Source: Breviolum minutum Mf 1.05b.01 (lineage: Eukaryota > Sar > Dinophyceae > Suessiales > Symbiodiniaceae). Taken from it: a stretch of 64,000 nucleotides of DNA. Shown piece by piece: positions 44,791 to 53,985 of the stretch. The stretch covers positions 164,001 to 228,000 of the forward strand of contig DF239250.1 of the NCBI GenBank assembly GCA_000507305.1. Direction: 5' to 3'. The position numbers were made by a program, and so were the translations under genes. Position 1 is the first letter of the stretch. Every line of letters begins with the position of its first letter. The notes below the pieces were generated by a model. The model was given only the letters and a program-made list of their open reading frames with translations, ran no database searches and was not told the origin of the DNA.

Positions 44791-44820
44791 GAATTCGCTG
44801 CCAATCGTAGGAATTCGCTC
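44782..44820. repeat. Short tandem duplication
   Basis: ATCGTAGGAATTCGCT occurs twice, 20 bp apart, at the right end of the family G copy. Confidence 0.85.
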
Positions 44821-44917
44821 CATATTACTATATATCCCTAAAAAACTCACCGACAACTAAGGTGATTTGCAGGTTCTGCGCTTGGTTTATTCTATTTACA
44901 TCTATATCTTATGTACC

Positions 44918-45021
44918 TTATAACTTGCAGGCAAGACCATTGCTAAGCCAGCTTTCTTCTGCGGGTTCCGGAACCTCGGAAAAAGGCTCCTTGGCTTCAC
45001 CCCTTGTGGGGGCGAGATACC
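44918..45021 (-). CDS. Possible C-terminal exon, acidic product
   Basis: The minus strand has acceptor GGGTAAG|GG, two bases, then 34 codons reading APTRGEAKEPFSEVPEPAEE and SWLSNGLACKL, stop TAA. A plus-strand frame 44931-45101 (serine-rich, after TTGCAG) overlaps and is the alternative. Acidic composition and neighbouring gene direction favour minus. Confidence 0.4.
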
Positions 45022-45311
45022 CTTACCCAACCCGAATCAAGCGACTCTCAGGTGTTTCAGCTCAGTTGAGTCCGAGTAGTATGGGGACAGGAACTCCCTA
45101 AGATGAAAATTCCAACTAATTAGAAATCAACCGACCCCCCAAAAATCACCCAGGATGCGACTGTCAGCACCAGAAGGCTTTTTTGGGAGATGATCCCAAC
45201 CTGTAACCATCAGTGGTTACTGGAATCCTGGGTGGTTGGTAATTCCAGGGGTCATGAAATAAAAATCACCAACCCGAACCATAGAATTGCATCAAGGTTA
45301 ATTCCCACAAA

Positions 45312-45328
45312 ATGGGGGGGGGGGGGGT
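45312..45328. repeat. Poly-G tract
   Basis: About 15 consecutive G; an unusual homopolymer, possibly of sequencing-sensitive length. Confidence 0.9.
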
Positions 45329-45380
45329 AATTTAATGATCCCAGCTTTTTTCTGATGAACAGTGAGGGCCAGACTTAACT

Positions 45381-45959
45381 TTAGGTGCCACTGAATGGTG
45401 CCACTGAGCCCTTATTTGCCACTGGTTGGGGGTGTCGATCCAACACATTTACCAGCAACATTTTAACATCTAGTTTGATTTTCCCAAGAATTGGGTCCCA
45501 TTTAATGACCAAAATCGGTAATTGAATGATACCTGGTAGATCCAACATCCCTTCACCCCAACATACCCCAGATCTGAAGAACCCTACCATGGATTGTGTG
45601 AAATCCACCACCCAGGAACGAGGCACCTGAAAAGCAGCCAGCCACAAAGTTGGTTGGGGTTTTGCAATGGGCATACGAAACAAAAATGACTTCCATGCCC
45701 TAGACATCCAGGGGGCATACCTTCTGAGGTGAACGGTGTTCAAGGTATATCTTTGGGGGGTCCAAATGCCAAACCTCAGAAAGGTGGACCTGGATGTCTA
45801 GGGATGTATTTTTCATGGCTTTGTTAGATAGGCAAAATGTAGAAGAACCTTCACAATCTTCACACAACAAAAAAGGAAAAAAAACGTTGTGTGCCATCTT
45901 TCCCCATCCTCTAGTTGTGTCTGGTAGTGATGTTGTGTTCAAAACCAACATGTTTCTTG
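45381..45959 (-). CDS. Two-exon gene end, product unknown
   Basis: Minus strand exon 45959-45815 (RNMLVLNTTSLPDTTRGWGK and so on) ends GCCAT|GAAAAA, a GA donor in phase 2. Exon 45699-45381 begins after GTCTAG|G and runs 106 codons to TAA. It contains hydrophobic stretches (PGIIQLPILVIKWDPILG) that could be membrane-associated. The intron 45814-45700 is a family L element. Frame and codon count match exactly across the element. The start is open; upstream exons are expected. Confidence 0.72.
45700..45808. mobile_element. Family L element forming an intron
   Basis: CCTAGACATCCAGGGGGCATA and CCTGGATGTCTAGGGATG arms; core CTGAGGTGAACGGTGTTCAAGG. Confidence 0.9.
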
Positions 45960-46133
45960 GACATTCAAAAATCACAAAAGGGTGTCCAATCTCAAATTAA
46001 GTCGATGATTTAAACGTGCAAAAGCATCCACTTGGAGATTGAGATATTTCGAGATTCATTTTGGAGATTGCTCCTGGGATTCCTCATCTTGAGACATAGC
46101 TCCTTGGATATATCATCTACATTATCCAAAAAT

Positions 46134-46641
46134 CTATCTGGCCAAATTATTAAATTTCACCAACCTACTGTTGATGGACAAAATCCTGCACCAGTTGATA
46201 GGTAGTTTATCCCATGATTTACAAGGTTTTATACATACCAGGCGGTGCAGGACTTCGTCCATCAACAGTAGGTTTCCCTGAAATAACAGGATTTCCCTTA
46301 CTAAACCACCATTTGGGGTGAGGTCCCAGATCTGTATAAGTTTAGGATGCATGGGAAAACACTTCTGTTGCTCTATGAAATGGATGGAATCAAACCTAGA
46401 CTTGTATAAAAAGAGAAAGAAGCACTTTCCGAAAACAATTCTCAAGTCAAAACTTGGATGAACTTGATGATTTGATCGGATAAGCCATGATTCTATGATA
46501 ATTTTGATACAATGTTGAGGGCTTAAATGCACAGCGCAAAGCAAATCTTGGATCCCTTTTGCTAACTCAAGTGAGATTAGGTCCAAAGTAAGGTCTGTTG
46601 ATTTTTGCTTGATCTTTTCCGAGAAGATTGCCAAGCAAATC
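46134..46641 (-). CDS. Two-exon gene end, product unknown
   Basis: Minus strand exon 46641-46267 follows GGTAAAG|G and is 375 nt long without a stop (FSEKIKQKSTDLTLDLISLE then LAKGIQDLLCAVHLS and later FGKCFFLFLYKSRFDSIHFI). It leaves in phase 2 at CTACT|GTTGAT. The intron 46266-46168 is a family E element and ends CAACAG. Exon 46167-46134 adds RLVKFNNLAR and stop TAG. The intron length is a multiple of three, so the frame is also open through the element. No domain is recognised. It probably continues upstream into 47.0 and 47.3 kb. Confidence 0.72.
46168..46266. mobile_element. Family E element forming an intron
   Basis: CTGTTGATGGACAAAATCCTG and CAGGACTTCGTCCATCAACAG arms; terminal TA. 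On minus: GTTGAT...CAACAG. Confidence 0.9.
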
Positions 46642-46916
46642 CTTTACCACCACACCAAACTTTCATTTTGTGGCTTCGGATGCAATAAAATTTCCAAACC
46701 TTGTTCTTCAAATGGCGATGATTTCGTAGAAAAACACATCAATACAACACCAAAATACATGAATCCAAGTATCCAAAGCAGTCTTCCAACCTCCTTTACC
46801 CTTATTTTTCAGGTCTTAGTTTCTATTATGATCACGTGGTATGTCCAACTGCTATCCTTTAAGGAAAGCAAAACGGCGGGGTCCGATTTTTGACCCACGG
46901 GTTTCACACGGTCGGT

Positions 46917-47044
46917 TCCGACCACCTCGTCAGCCACGGATCCCAGTTCACCGATTTCCTGTTCGGCAAGACGACAAAACAACGTTCGTAACGAGTCGAC
47001 GAAACGTAGGGAATTGCGCTTCCCCAGATCCAACACTTGCAGGT
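46917..47044 (-). CDS. Internal exon, product unknown
   Basis: The minus strand frame contains LGKRNSLRFVDSLRTLFCRL and AEQEIGELGSVADEVVGTDR, GC-rich in third positions. A GA donor at GTGT|GAAACC would join it in frame to the exon starting at 46641. The acceptor is uncertain because a family A element sits just upstream; a second minus frame (GSGEAQFPTFRRLV) competes. Confidence 0.5.
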
Positions 47045-47058
47045 GATGTTGATCTTAT

Positions 47059-47153
47059 CTAGTTGGTGGTTTCAACCCATTTCAAAAATAGTCAAAATGG
47101 GAATCTTCCCCAAGTAGTGGTGAAAATACAAAATGTTTGAAACCACCAACCAG
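47059..47153. mobile_element. Family A element with 9-bp target-site-like repeats
   Basis: CTAGTTGGTGGTTTCAACC and TTTGAAACCACCAACCAG arms, flanked by TGATCTTAT and TGATTTTAT. Confidence 0.92.
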
Positions 47154-47159
47154 TGATTT

Positions 47160-47378
47160 TATCATGAAGTCATTGTTTGGTCCATTAATAACTTGCAATC
47201 CACACCAACTGAAAGTTTGAATATAGAAATGCCTCCACTTTTGTTGGATGGGGTACAATGGATTAATATATGCATCAATCAATCCTTTGACGAAAAGAGA
47301 GGGGAGATTCTCCATATCAACTGGGTTTGACTGGTTTTCTGGACCATGAGAACCATATTCTCGAAGAATTCCCATTGT
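47160..47378 (-). CDS. Exon, product unknown
   Basis: The minus strand is open for about 73 codons beginning MGILREYGSHGPENQSNPVD and continuing MENLPSLFVKGLIDAYINP, ordinary composition. It ends at the family A element, whose edge offers a GTTGGT donor. Probably the same gene as 46134-47044. Confidence 0.5.
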
Positions 47379-47435
47379 TTTCTTTTTTGTCCACAATGTG
47401 GAAACTATAGGACTTCGTTACTGCCAGTTTGCCAT

Positions 47436-47620
47436 TTCTCCCGACACCTAATATAGCCTCTGAAAATAGGCCTTTTGACTAAGGAAAACTCATCTTCCAA
47501 CTGGTTGGTGGTTTCAACCCATCTGAAAAATATGCTGGTCAAATTGGATCATTTCCCGAAGTAGGGGTGATTATTTGAAACCACCACCCAGCCAACCATT
47601 GATTTTCAGTAACGTTTTGT
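47436..47620. mobile_element. Family B element with a nested family A copy
   Basis: ACACCTAATATAGCCTCTG and CCAACCATTGATTTTCAG halves are split by A at 47500-47590, with CCAA duplicated at the junctions. Confidence 0.8.
47500..47590. mobile_element. Family A element nested in family B
   Basis: CTGGTTGGTGGTTTCAACC and TTTGAAACCACCACCCAG. Confidence 0.92.
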
Positions 47621-47699
47621 GCTGTTTCTCGCCGTTCGTTTCAGGGCCAGGGAAAGCTATTTCTCCCTTTTTTGTTGGAAGCTCCATGAGTCTCCCGGC

Positions 47700-47922
47700 T
47701 CCAAGGTGGGCTGCTACTACCAGTCATAAGTGGAGTTTTATAAACGCCTATAAATGGGGTAACTGGGGTTATAAACCTATACTTGTCTGGTTGGTGGTTT
47801 CAACCTATCTGAAAAATATTTGTCAAAATGGGAATCTTCCCCAGGTAGGGGTGAAAATAAAAAATATTTGAAACCACCACCTAGTATACTTATAACTGGT
47901 AAGGGGCCCACCTTGTATGTAT
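47700..47922. mobile_element. Family C element with a nested family A copy
   Basis: CCAGTCATAAGTGGAGTTTTA and ACTGGTAAGGGGCCCACCTTG halves surround A at 47787-47884. Confidence 0.82.
47787..47884. mobile_element. Family A element nested in family C, 9-bp flanking repeats
   Basis: CTGGTTGGTGGTTTCAACC and TTTGAAACCACCACCTAG, flanked by TATACTTGT and TATACTTAT. Confidence 0.95.
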
Positions 47923-48015
47923 CGCTGCAATTTATGAAATGAAATCCGTTATATATAAACCTGAATTTTGGTTTCAGCCATTTTGGGGATCGGATTTCCC
48001 TTACAATCGGCCTAC

Positions 48016-48146
48016 CTTTTTGGGGTGACCTCGGCTGGCTCATACCCAAACCGTCCTCCCGTGGCAAAGGCCTCAGGGTCGGATGCTGTCACGCCGAAGC
48101 CAAAGTCATTGATCTGATCGCCGATGCCCTGGATCCGGTCGGTCAA
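48016..48146 (-). CDS. Internal exon, product unknown
   Basis: The minus strand, after CGAAACAG, reads LTDRIQGIGDQINDFGFGVT then ASDPEAFATGGRFGYEPAEV, ending AAAAAG|GTAGGC. It is 131 nt, entering in phase 0 and leaving in phase 2, GC-rich against AT-rich flanks. The glycine and acidic pattern is clearly protein-like but matches no family I can name. Confidence 0.55.
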
Positions 48147-48271
48147 CTGTTTCGGGAAAATTTCAGGGGATGGAGGTCGATTCGTAAAACTTGCCGTTTT
48201 TCATACAGAAAATCACCCTAGATAAGATAGCCTGAACTACAATTAAACATCAGCTCATTGTGAGACATATA

Positions 48272-48367
48272 TACCAGCACCTTCCAAGGGGTGCCAATTA
48301 AACCCTAAGGGATGGTGGATTGACACCCTTTAGGAACCATTTGGCACCCTTTGGAAGGTCTAGGTAC
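48272..48367. mobile_element. Family K element, copy 2
   Basis: CCTTCCAAGGGGTGCCAATTA and TTTGGCACCCTTTGGAAGGTC; nearly identical to 44366-44458. Confidence 0.92.
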
Positions 48368-48468
48368 TTGACTCAATACATGACCCTGTTTTTTTAAAGA
48401 AATTTGCACCTCCCCGGAGTCCGGATCAACTGACCTCGCCACACTTATCGATGTGAACTTCCAAGTAC
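48368..48468 (-). CDS. Internal exon, product unknown
   Basis: The minus strand has acceptor CCAAGATCCAG|GT, then TWKFTSISVARSVDPDSGEV and QISLKKQGHVLSQ, then GTACCT at the edge of a family K element. It is 101 nt with entry phase 1 and exit phase 0. The element edge again supplies the donor. Confidence 0.6.
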
Positions 48469-49237
48469 CTGGATCTTGGAGATGTTGGAGGGCATACCCA
48501 AACAGCACATGCTGGGTCCACCCCAAAAAATAACCACCAAAAAAAACACGGGAGAAAACAACCTGGAAAAAACTATTCCGGAAGCACTTGAGCAACAGGA
48601 AACATCTCAAAAATGGTCTTTGCTGGTATCCGTTATTGTGGTGAAGAGGGATTTACATCATCATTTTCAATAATTCGACTATAATTCGTACTTGAGAGGG
48701 TGTATATCATACCCTTAATGTAAACCCACTATACCAGGAGCCAAACTTATCATAGGTCACATTCATAGAATGTTCTCAACTAAGTTACAAAGAGCCCATT
48801 GGTCGCTTCTTCTTTTTGTGTAACCAGCTCAAGTAGGAGACTAGTGCACCGTGCAACAGCCAAGCCGAGGGCAATGTTAACTGAAAATCTAGATAACATC
48901 CATCGCAAAAATATAACGTCACACAGTTGTTTGACACAAACGAACCATAATGACACGTCAACAACATCATTATCTCTAAAATAAACATTCAACCAAGACA
49001 TCACAATTTGATATTCTAAACACGCCTTGATAAAGCTTGGATTGTTTGCTAAACAGGCCAAGTATTGATAATGTTTCTTTAGTGTGCTGTTAATGTAATG
49101 CCAATCCTACGGCCATTTTCGGTGAAGATTTTACTGCTGACTAAAACCACCTCGCGTGATAAGGTTGGCGACCCAAGTCCAAAGAAAAAAACAAGAGTTC
49201 AACTCAACTGAGCTATGAAATAAAAACCTGCTTGTTT

Positions 49238-49460
49238 AGGGTTTCCAGCGGATTATACTACCCAGTTGTATAAGGATTATAATAAACCATTATAACAATC
49301 CCTATTAAAGAACCAGTATAATCCTAGAACCCAAATGACCCTTATTTTGATTGGAAAGGGCCTTGTTTTGCGGGGTTGACCTTCAAAAATAGAGGTCATT
49401 GGGTCATTGGGGTTCTAGGATATAGTGTACTGGAAAGTAAGAGGTTTTTTTCATTGCTCA
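49238..49460. mobile_element. Family H element with a nested family I copy
   Basis: H blocks TATAAGGATTATAATAAACC and TTTTTCATTGCTCAACTTG surround a family I copy at 49321-49425. Confidence 0.65.
49321..49425. mobile_element. Family I element nested in family H
   Basis: ATCCTAGAACCCAAATGACC and GGTCATTGGGGTTCTAGGAT arms; also at 54899-54988. Confidence 0.85.
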
Positions 49461-49585
49461 ACTTGTGAACTAACCTCAGCACTTGATTCAACGAATGGTG
49501 GAGATTTCCATCTGGTGGGAACCATGCAACTCTTCATGCGACCTCTGTGGCTAAAGATAGAATCTTTAGGTTAACATGTCCCATG

Positions 49586-49675
49586 ACGGATCCATGGGAC
49601 TGGTTTATTTAGCTACATTTGGTTGATGTTTATGGTAAATGTAGGTAAATATACCATACATGGATGGTATGGGTA
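49586..49675. mobile_element. Family F element
   Basis: GATCCATGGGACTGGTTTATT and AATATACCATACATGGATGG; cores CTACATTTGG and AAATGTAGG. Confidence 0.88.
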
Positions 49676-49704
49676 ACATCTTGAATGTTGTTTAAAGAAT
49701 GATT

Positions 49705-49820
49705 TATAGTCCCTAAAACTAACAGTTCGCCACTGAAAATAGGCCAAAACCCCAAAGGAAAGTAGTATTTCGAACTTTGAACCCATCAATTTTCAGGTGT
49801 AAACTCGCTGATGTTAGTTT
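49705..49820. mobile_element. Family B element
   Basis: TCCCTAAAACTAACAGTTCGC and GCTGATGTTAGTTTCAAACAG. Confidence 0.75.
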
Positions 49821-50054
49821 CAAACAGTGTAGAAACATAAACATATGGAACCAAAAACATAGACCCCCAGGATCTCACTTCAAGGCACTCACCCTGTTGG
49901 ATACCTGACATTTTTGGCGAAAAAAACTGAGTCTTCCAAACGGAGACCGGTCAGGACCACAAGGTAAAGCCGCATCACCCAGCACTACAAGCTCCTTGAA
50001 AATTCCCAGGTTTGTCGGGAGATTTCATCTGAGGAAGGCTAGGAGGCTAAGAGT

Positions 50055-50150
50055 AGTCATTCCCTAGACATACAAATATACCTCCTCAAGAGGTGTTTTA
50101 GATGTGTTTTGCGGGTCCAAGTACCTCCTCACAAATTGTTTGGATGTCTA
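50055..50150. mobile_element. Family L-like element
   Basis: CCCTAGACATACAAATATACC and TTGTTTGGATGTCTA ends. Confidence 0.6.
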
Positions 50151-50159
50151 CAGATTGTC

Positions 50160-50880
50160 AATCATACCCTACATCTCTTTAGAGATCCAGAGGGTTCCAG
50201 TCAGGTTTGTCGGAGCAATTCATCAGAGCAGTTGCAGCGAGAAAGATGACTTGGAAAGAAAAAAAGGTTTCCTTTGATCAAATTTTCGAGCCACCAAAAC
50301 CTCTAATAAAAACAACATCAGATGCTTGGGGGTAGTCCATTTTGGCAGTTTTTGTTGGTTGGGATGTGTTTTTTAGTGATTTTGCATTGGGATATGCTTC
50401 CTGTCAGCTTGGTTTTTGATGGTTTGTGATGCATCATAAAACTCATGTGACCGCTTGACAAGTCCTTGGTGATCTCCTAGTCATGTCAATTTGGCACCGT
50501 AGGATCATCTTTCACACTTGTAAGTTGTATTGCCCTTCATTCGGATGGATGCTGGTTGCATGGAAAGAACACCTGAAATTGACAAGGGCAGAAACTGTAG
50601 GGAGAAACTGGAGGGATCATTCTGTTACCAACTTGGATAAATGCATCATCAAGCATCATCTGCATCATTTGATCCCCGCCCGATCATGAATAAAATTCAA
50701 TGACTCCTGAACTACTGAATCGAACTATCCCGAAAAAAACTATGAGTAAACAACCACGTCACTCTCCCAATCTTGAACCCACAAATCTCGTGCAACGGAC
50801 GTATGCCAAACTTTTAAAAGAACACACCTTTGATTTCCGATGATCCGATGTCTTTAGATTAGCTGAAGATGATGGGAAAA
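50160..50880. other. No supported gene
   Basis: Several open frames but no convincing splice pair or repeat family. Confidence 0.3.
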
Positions 50881-50904
50881 ATAAAAAATATATATATATA
50901 TAAA

Positions 50905-51003
50905 ACTAGTTGGTGGTTTCAACCCAGTTGAAAAATATGTGTCAAATTGGATCATTTCCCCAAGTAAGGTTGAACATAAAAGATATTTGAAACCACAACC
51001 TAG
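50905..51003. mobile_element. Family A element
   Basis: CTAGTTGGTGGTTTCAACCC and TTTGAAACCACAACCTAG. Confidence 0.92.
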
Positions 51004-51524
51004 AAAAGATACATTCCAAAATTGTATCAAATGACAATTTCATGAGATTTTCTGCAATGGTAGACAGTAAACAGCAAACAAATCATCTCAAACAAATCTC
51101 AAAGCATCTGGGCGATTGCAACACTTTCAGATAAGTAATATATTTCTAATTGACACCCGTCAGGAACCATCTGCCACCCTTCGGAGGGTTCCAGGTATGC
51201 TACCGTTTGCGAAAAAAACAATTTGTTCTCATTGTTCTCCACAAGTTGAGTTTCGAATATGTTTAGAAGCTAAAAACATGAAGCTCCATTCTTTATTTGG
51301 TTTGATTTATCCCACTTGCTTCACTGGTTTCCATTGGAAAAAAACCATCACCAACATCACCAACAAAACCAAACAAAAACCGCCTCTTCAGCCACTCGAC
51401 GTACTGAGCATCCATGTTTCAGCACCTTGGGGTGGTTTTCGGTGGCGCAGGAAGGTGACAGCGTGGCCTTTCTGGATGCTTTCGTTTTGCTTAATTGAGC
51501 CACGAAAAAAACCCTCCTGCTTTC

Positions 51525-51655
51525 CATTATACTGGATAGCTAATCGGGATCCTTATAGTGGTGTATTATAATCCCTATATAACTGGGTAGTATAACCCCC
51601 TATGTACCGTAAACAATCAGGGATTTTTTCATTGCTCAATTGTACCTTTCAAAGA
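51525..51655. mobile_element. Family H element
   Basis: TACTGGATAGCTAATCGGGATCC, CCCTATATAACTGGGTAG and TTTTTTCATTGCTCAATTGTAC. Confidence 0.8.
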
Positions 51656-51689
51656 TGGAGATGGAGAGACAAACGGGATGGTTACATGG

Positions 51690-51800
51690 TTCGTTTATAG
51701 GGATCCTTAAAATAGATTATTACATAACTAGGTAGCAGGTAGCATAATCCCATACATACCTTATTAAACAACCTAGTATGTTTTTCATTGTTCAAATAAA
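51690..51800. mobile_element. Family H element
   Basis: TTATAGGGATCCTTAAAATAG and TTTTTCATTGTTCAAA blocks. Confidence 0.7.
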
Positions 51801-52443
51801 CATGCAAATAAATAAACAACTGCTTCAACAAAAATCTTTGATGTTGAAGTTGTATATAGATTATATAGTTTTCCGCTGAAGTTGGCAAGTTTCAATGTAC
51901 TATAGGTGTAAATCTGTTTTGGTTTTGCTTTGATTCTTCTCCAAGTCCACATATAAATAATACAATATCAATAATGATATACATAAATATATATATATAT
52001 ATACATTATATAAACGATAAACATAAGCATATCTGTCAAACCACTTCACAAAACCCCCGAGCTACCAAACCTCAACACCATCCCCTTTCAAATGCCGGTC
52101 AAAACGCCAGCTCACCTCGTTGCCACGGGAACGGGGGGGCTTGGTGAGAATGGGTGATGTATGAAAGCAGTGGGGGTGATTTTTTCGGTACACATCGGTA
52201 ACTTTATTTTGGACATGCTGGATTTGTATGGATTTGTTTGGTTCAAAACTACCTTTCAATAAAAAATCCGTTGACAAAATAGCTGAATATAGTGGATATA
52301 GATAGATCCGGGGTAAAAACAACATCTGAACGAGTAGAGTGTGATTTCTTTAAAGCACTGACACCTCCTTCTTGTCATTCAATCAAACTGCTGAAGGATG
52401 TGATCATTCCTCATGATTCTCCTGCAGAAGTTCAGCTCGCCGA

Positions 52444-52690
52444 CTGACCGCCTCGGATCGACGCTTCCGGGCGTTCTTGGCCACGAATCACCTCGGCGAT
52501 ATCTTCGGGCTCGCAACCCAAAATCCTCAGGTAGCGCAAGGCGCAAAGCCTACCTGCAGAAGCGCAACCGGTGGACGACATGACGTTTAAACGCCCCCAG
52601 CGTTGCCGCGCCGAAGCATGGACGTCAGCGACTTCCCTATCGCTTCCTGCTGTCCTGTCTTGTCTGCGCCACTCCAGATGGTCCCAATAG
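52444..52690 (-). CDS. C-terminal coding region, product unknown
   Basis: The minus strand frame is GC-rich and open from about 52690 to a TGA at 52432. It contains GRLCALRYLRILGCEPEDIA then EVIRGQERPEAS. A possible acceptor lies at TTCTGCAG|GTAGGC inside it. High GC3 supports this frame over its neighbours. No family is recognised. Confidence 0.42.
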
Positions 52691-52800
52691 TAGTGGGAGG
52701 TCAATGTTATAACTTTTCCTCCTCCCTTTCCTCCTCCTCCCTTCTCTATCTTCCAGCAACTGTTTCCCAACGGCTTCGATTTGGATGGAAGATTGCCCAT

Positions 52801-52894
52801 TCAGTTCAACTCAGGGTAACCCTTCCTAGGGCGCCGGATATATGCTTTGTCCACCAGGCGTTTTTCAGGTGCGTCCCCTGCTACAGGTACTTTT
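52801..52894 (-). CDS. C-terminal exon, basic product
   Basis: The minus strand has acceptor GATTTCCTGCCAG|A, then KVPVAGDAPEKRLVDKAYIR and RPRKGYPELN, stop TGA. The 94-nt exon fits entry phase 2 exactly. The plus strand shows competing short exons here (CTTCCAG at 52757), so the strand is likely but not certain. Confidence 0.48.
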
Positions 52895-53453
52895 CTGGCA
52901 GGAAATCAACAGCCTAAATCACGGTATAAATTGTGGCTACAATCCTTTGGAGGTCAAAAGTATTCAGCATGGAGACAGCAACTTGGGATTCCAACTCATC
53001 CATAACTATCCAGTTAGTCACGGTATGTTATACACCCTGGACACATGTATAGACAATATACCAATCTTCCAAAAACCCTGCTTTATGAAGTCTGTGGCGG
53101 AGAACTTGGATGTCTGGATGTATGCATTGTTGACTCCCTTACAACTAGTGAAAGACACATGTCTTTGATATATATATATATACATATACATAAAACTAAT
53201 ACTGTATATATGTGTACACATGTAGATGCGTCATCGTCAAAGGTCCACAAACCAACATTTCAATTTGGTAGTGAAAATTATCATCTTAGTTTAAAAACAT
53301 ACCCGGAACAAACAAAAAGAAACAATTTCCCATAGTTGAATCTAGAATTGTCTCCGCAACACCCAATTTTAAAACATGTGTCCGGTCCTGTCCTAAACAT
53401 ATATTTTCTTATAAAGCTCAAAAATCAGCAACTTTGTCTGTGGACTTTTCACA

Positions 53454-53555
53454 TCATCTCGGGTTCCTTTCCCCGTCACCAAAATCCACCTCCACTGGAA
53501 GTGTTGGAGCTCGTTGAGATACTTCACTCAACAGTTGAGTTGAACGAGGAAGCAC
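53454..53555 (-). CDS. Exon, product unknown
   Basis: The minus strand has a strong acceptor ATTTTTGTGTGTCTCAG|GTG, then VLPRSTQLLSEVSQRAPTLP and VEVDFGDGERNPR to TGA, or to a GT/GA donor just before it. The plus-strand frame 53336-53656 overlaps and is the alternative. Confidence 0.5.
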   Translation of the reverse strand: MLPRSTQLLSEVSQRAPTLPVEVDFGDGERNPR

Positions 53556-53684
53556 CTGAGACACACAAAAATAGCGGCATGACATCTGGCCAAATGGAAT
53601 GCAGTACACCCTGGAAGATGAACGGCTGGAAGCTACAAATCATCCATTTAGTGTAGGGCTCTATCCATGTCTACAGATCTTGCT

Positions 53685-53815
53685 GCAAGGTGGGCCCTTG
53701 CGAACCTGTTATTTCAGTAGGGGCCCAGGCCTCTCGACTTGTGACGTGGTGAATTCATCCCAGTTACCCATCTGAAAAAAGGCCATTTATAGTGGTTATA
53801 ACTTTCACCTTGCAG
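53685..53815. mobile_element. Family C element
   Basis: TGCAAGGTGGGCCC and TTTCACCTTGCA ends; GTTACCCATC and GTGGTTATAACTTTC cores. Confidence 0.75.
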
Positions 53816-53884
53816 CCTCATCAGTTGGGCATCAATCCTTCCCTAAAATGGTATCTGATTCTCCCCTTGACATCTAAAAGGCGG

Positions 53885-53985
53885 AATTTCTGCTGAGGTG
53901 AACGGTATCCGCCTGGACCGGACCAAAATATACCTTTCGCAACACTGTACTCCACTCAGAAGGTATATGACTGGATGTGTGTTGG
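53885..53985. mobile_element. Family L element (diverged)
   Basis: TTCTGCTGAGGTGAACGGTAT and GACTGGATGTGT resemble the L core and end. Confidence 0.55.

Noticed and set aside
44931-45101. Plus-strand serine-rich C-terminal exon
   Set aside because: It has a good TTGCAG acceptor and a stop, but its serine/leucine-rich composition looks like the antisense of the acidic minus frame; not listed separately.
52603-53168. Plus-strand multi-exon gene at 52.6-53.2 kb
   Set aside because: Exons can be proposed (acceptor at 52757, intron 52816-52868), but the minus-strand exons fit codon counts and splice signals better; kept only as the alternative.
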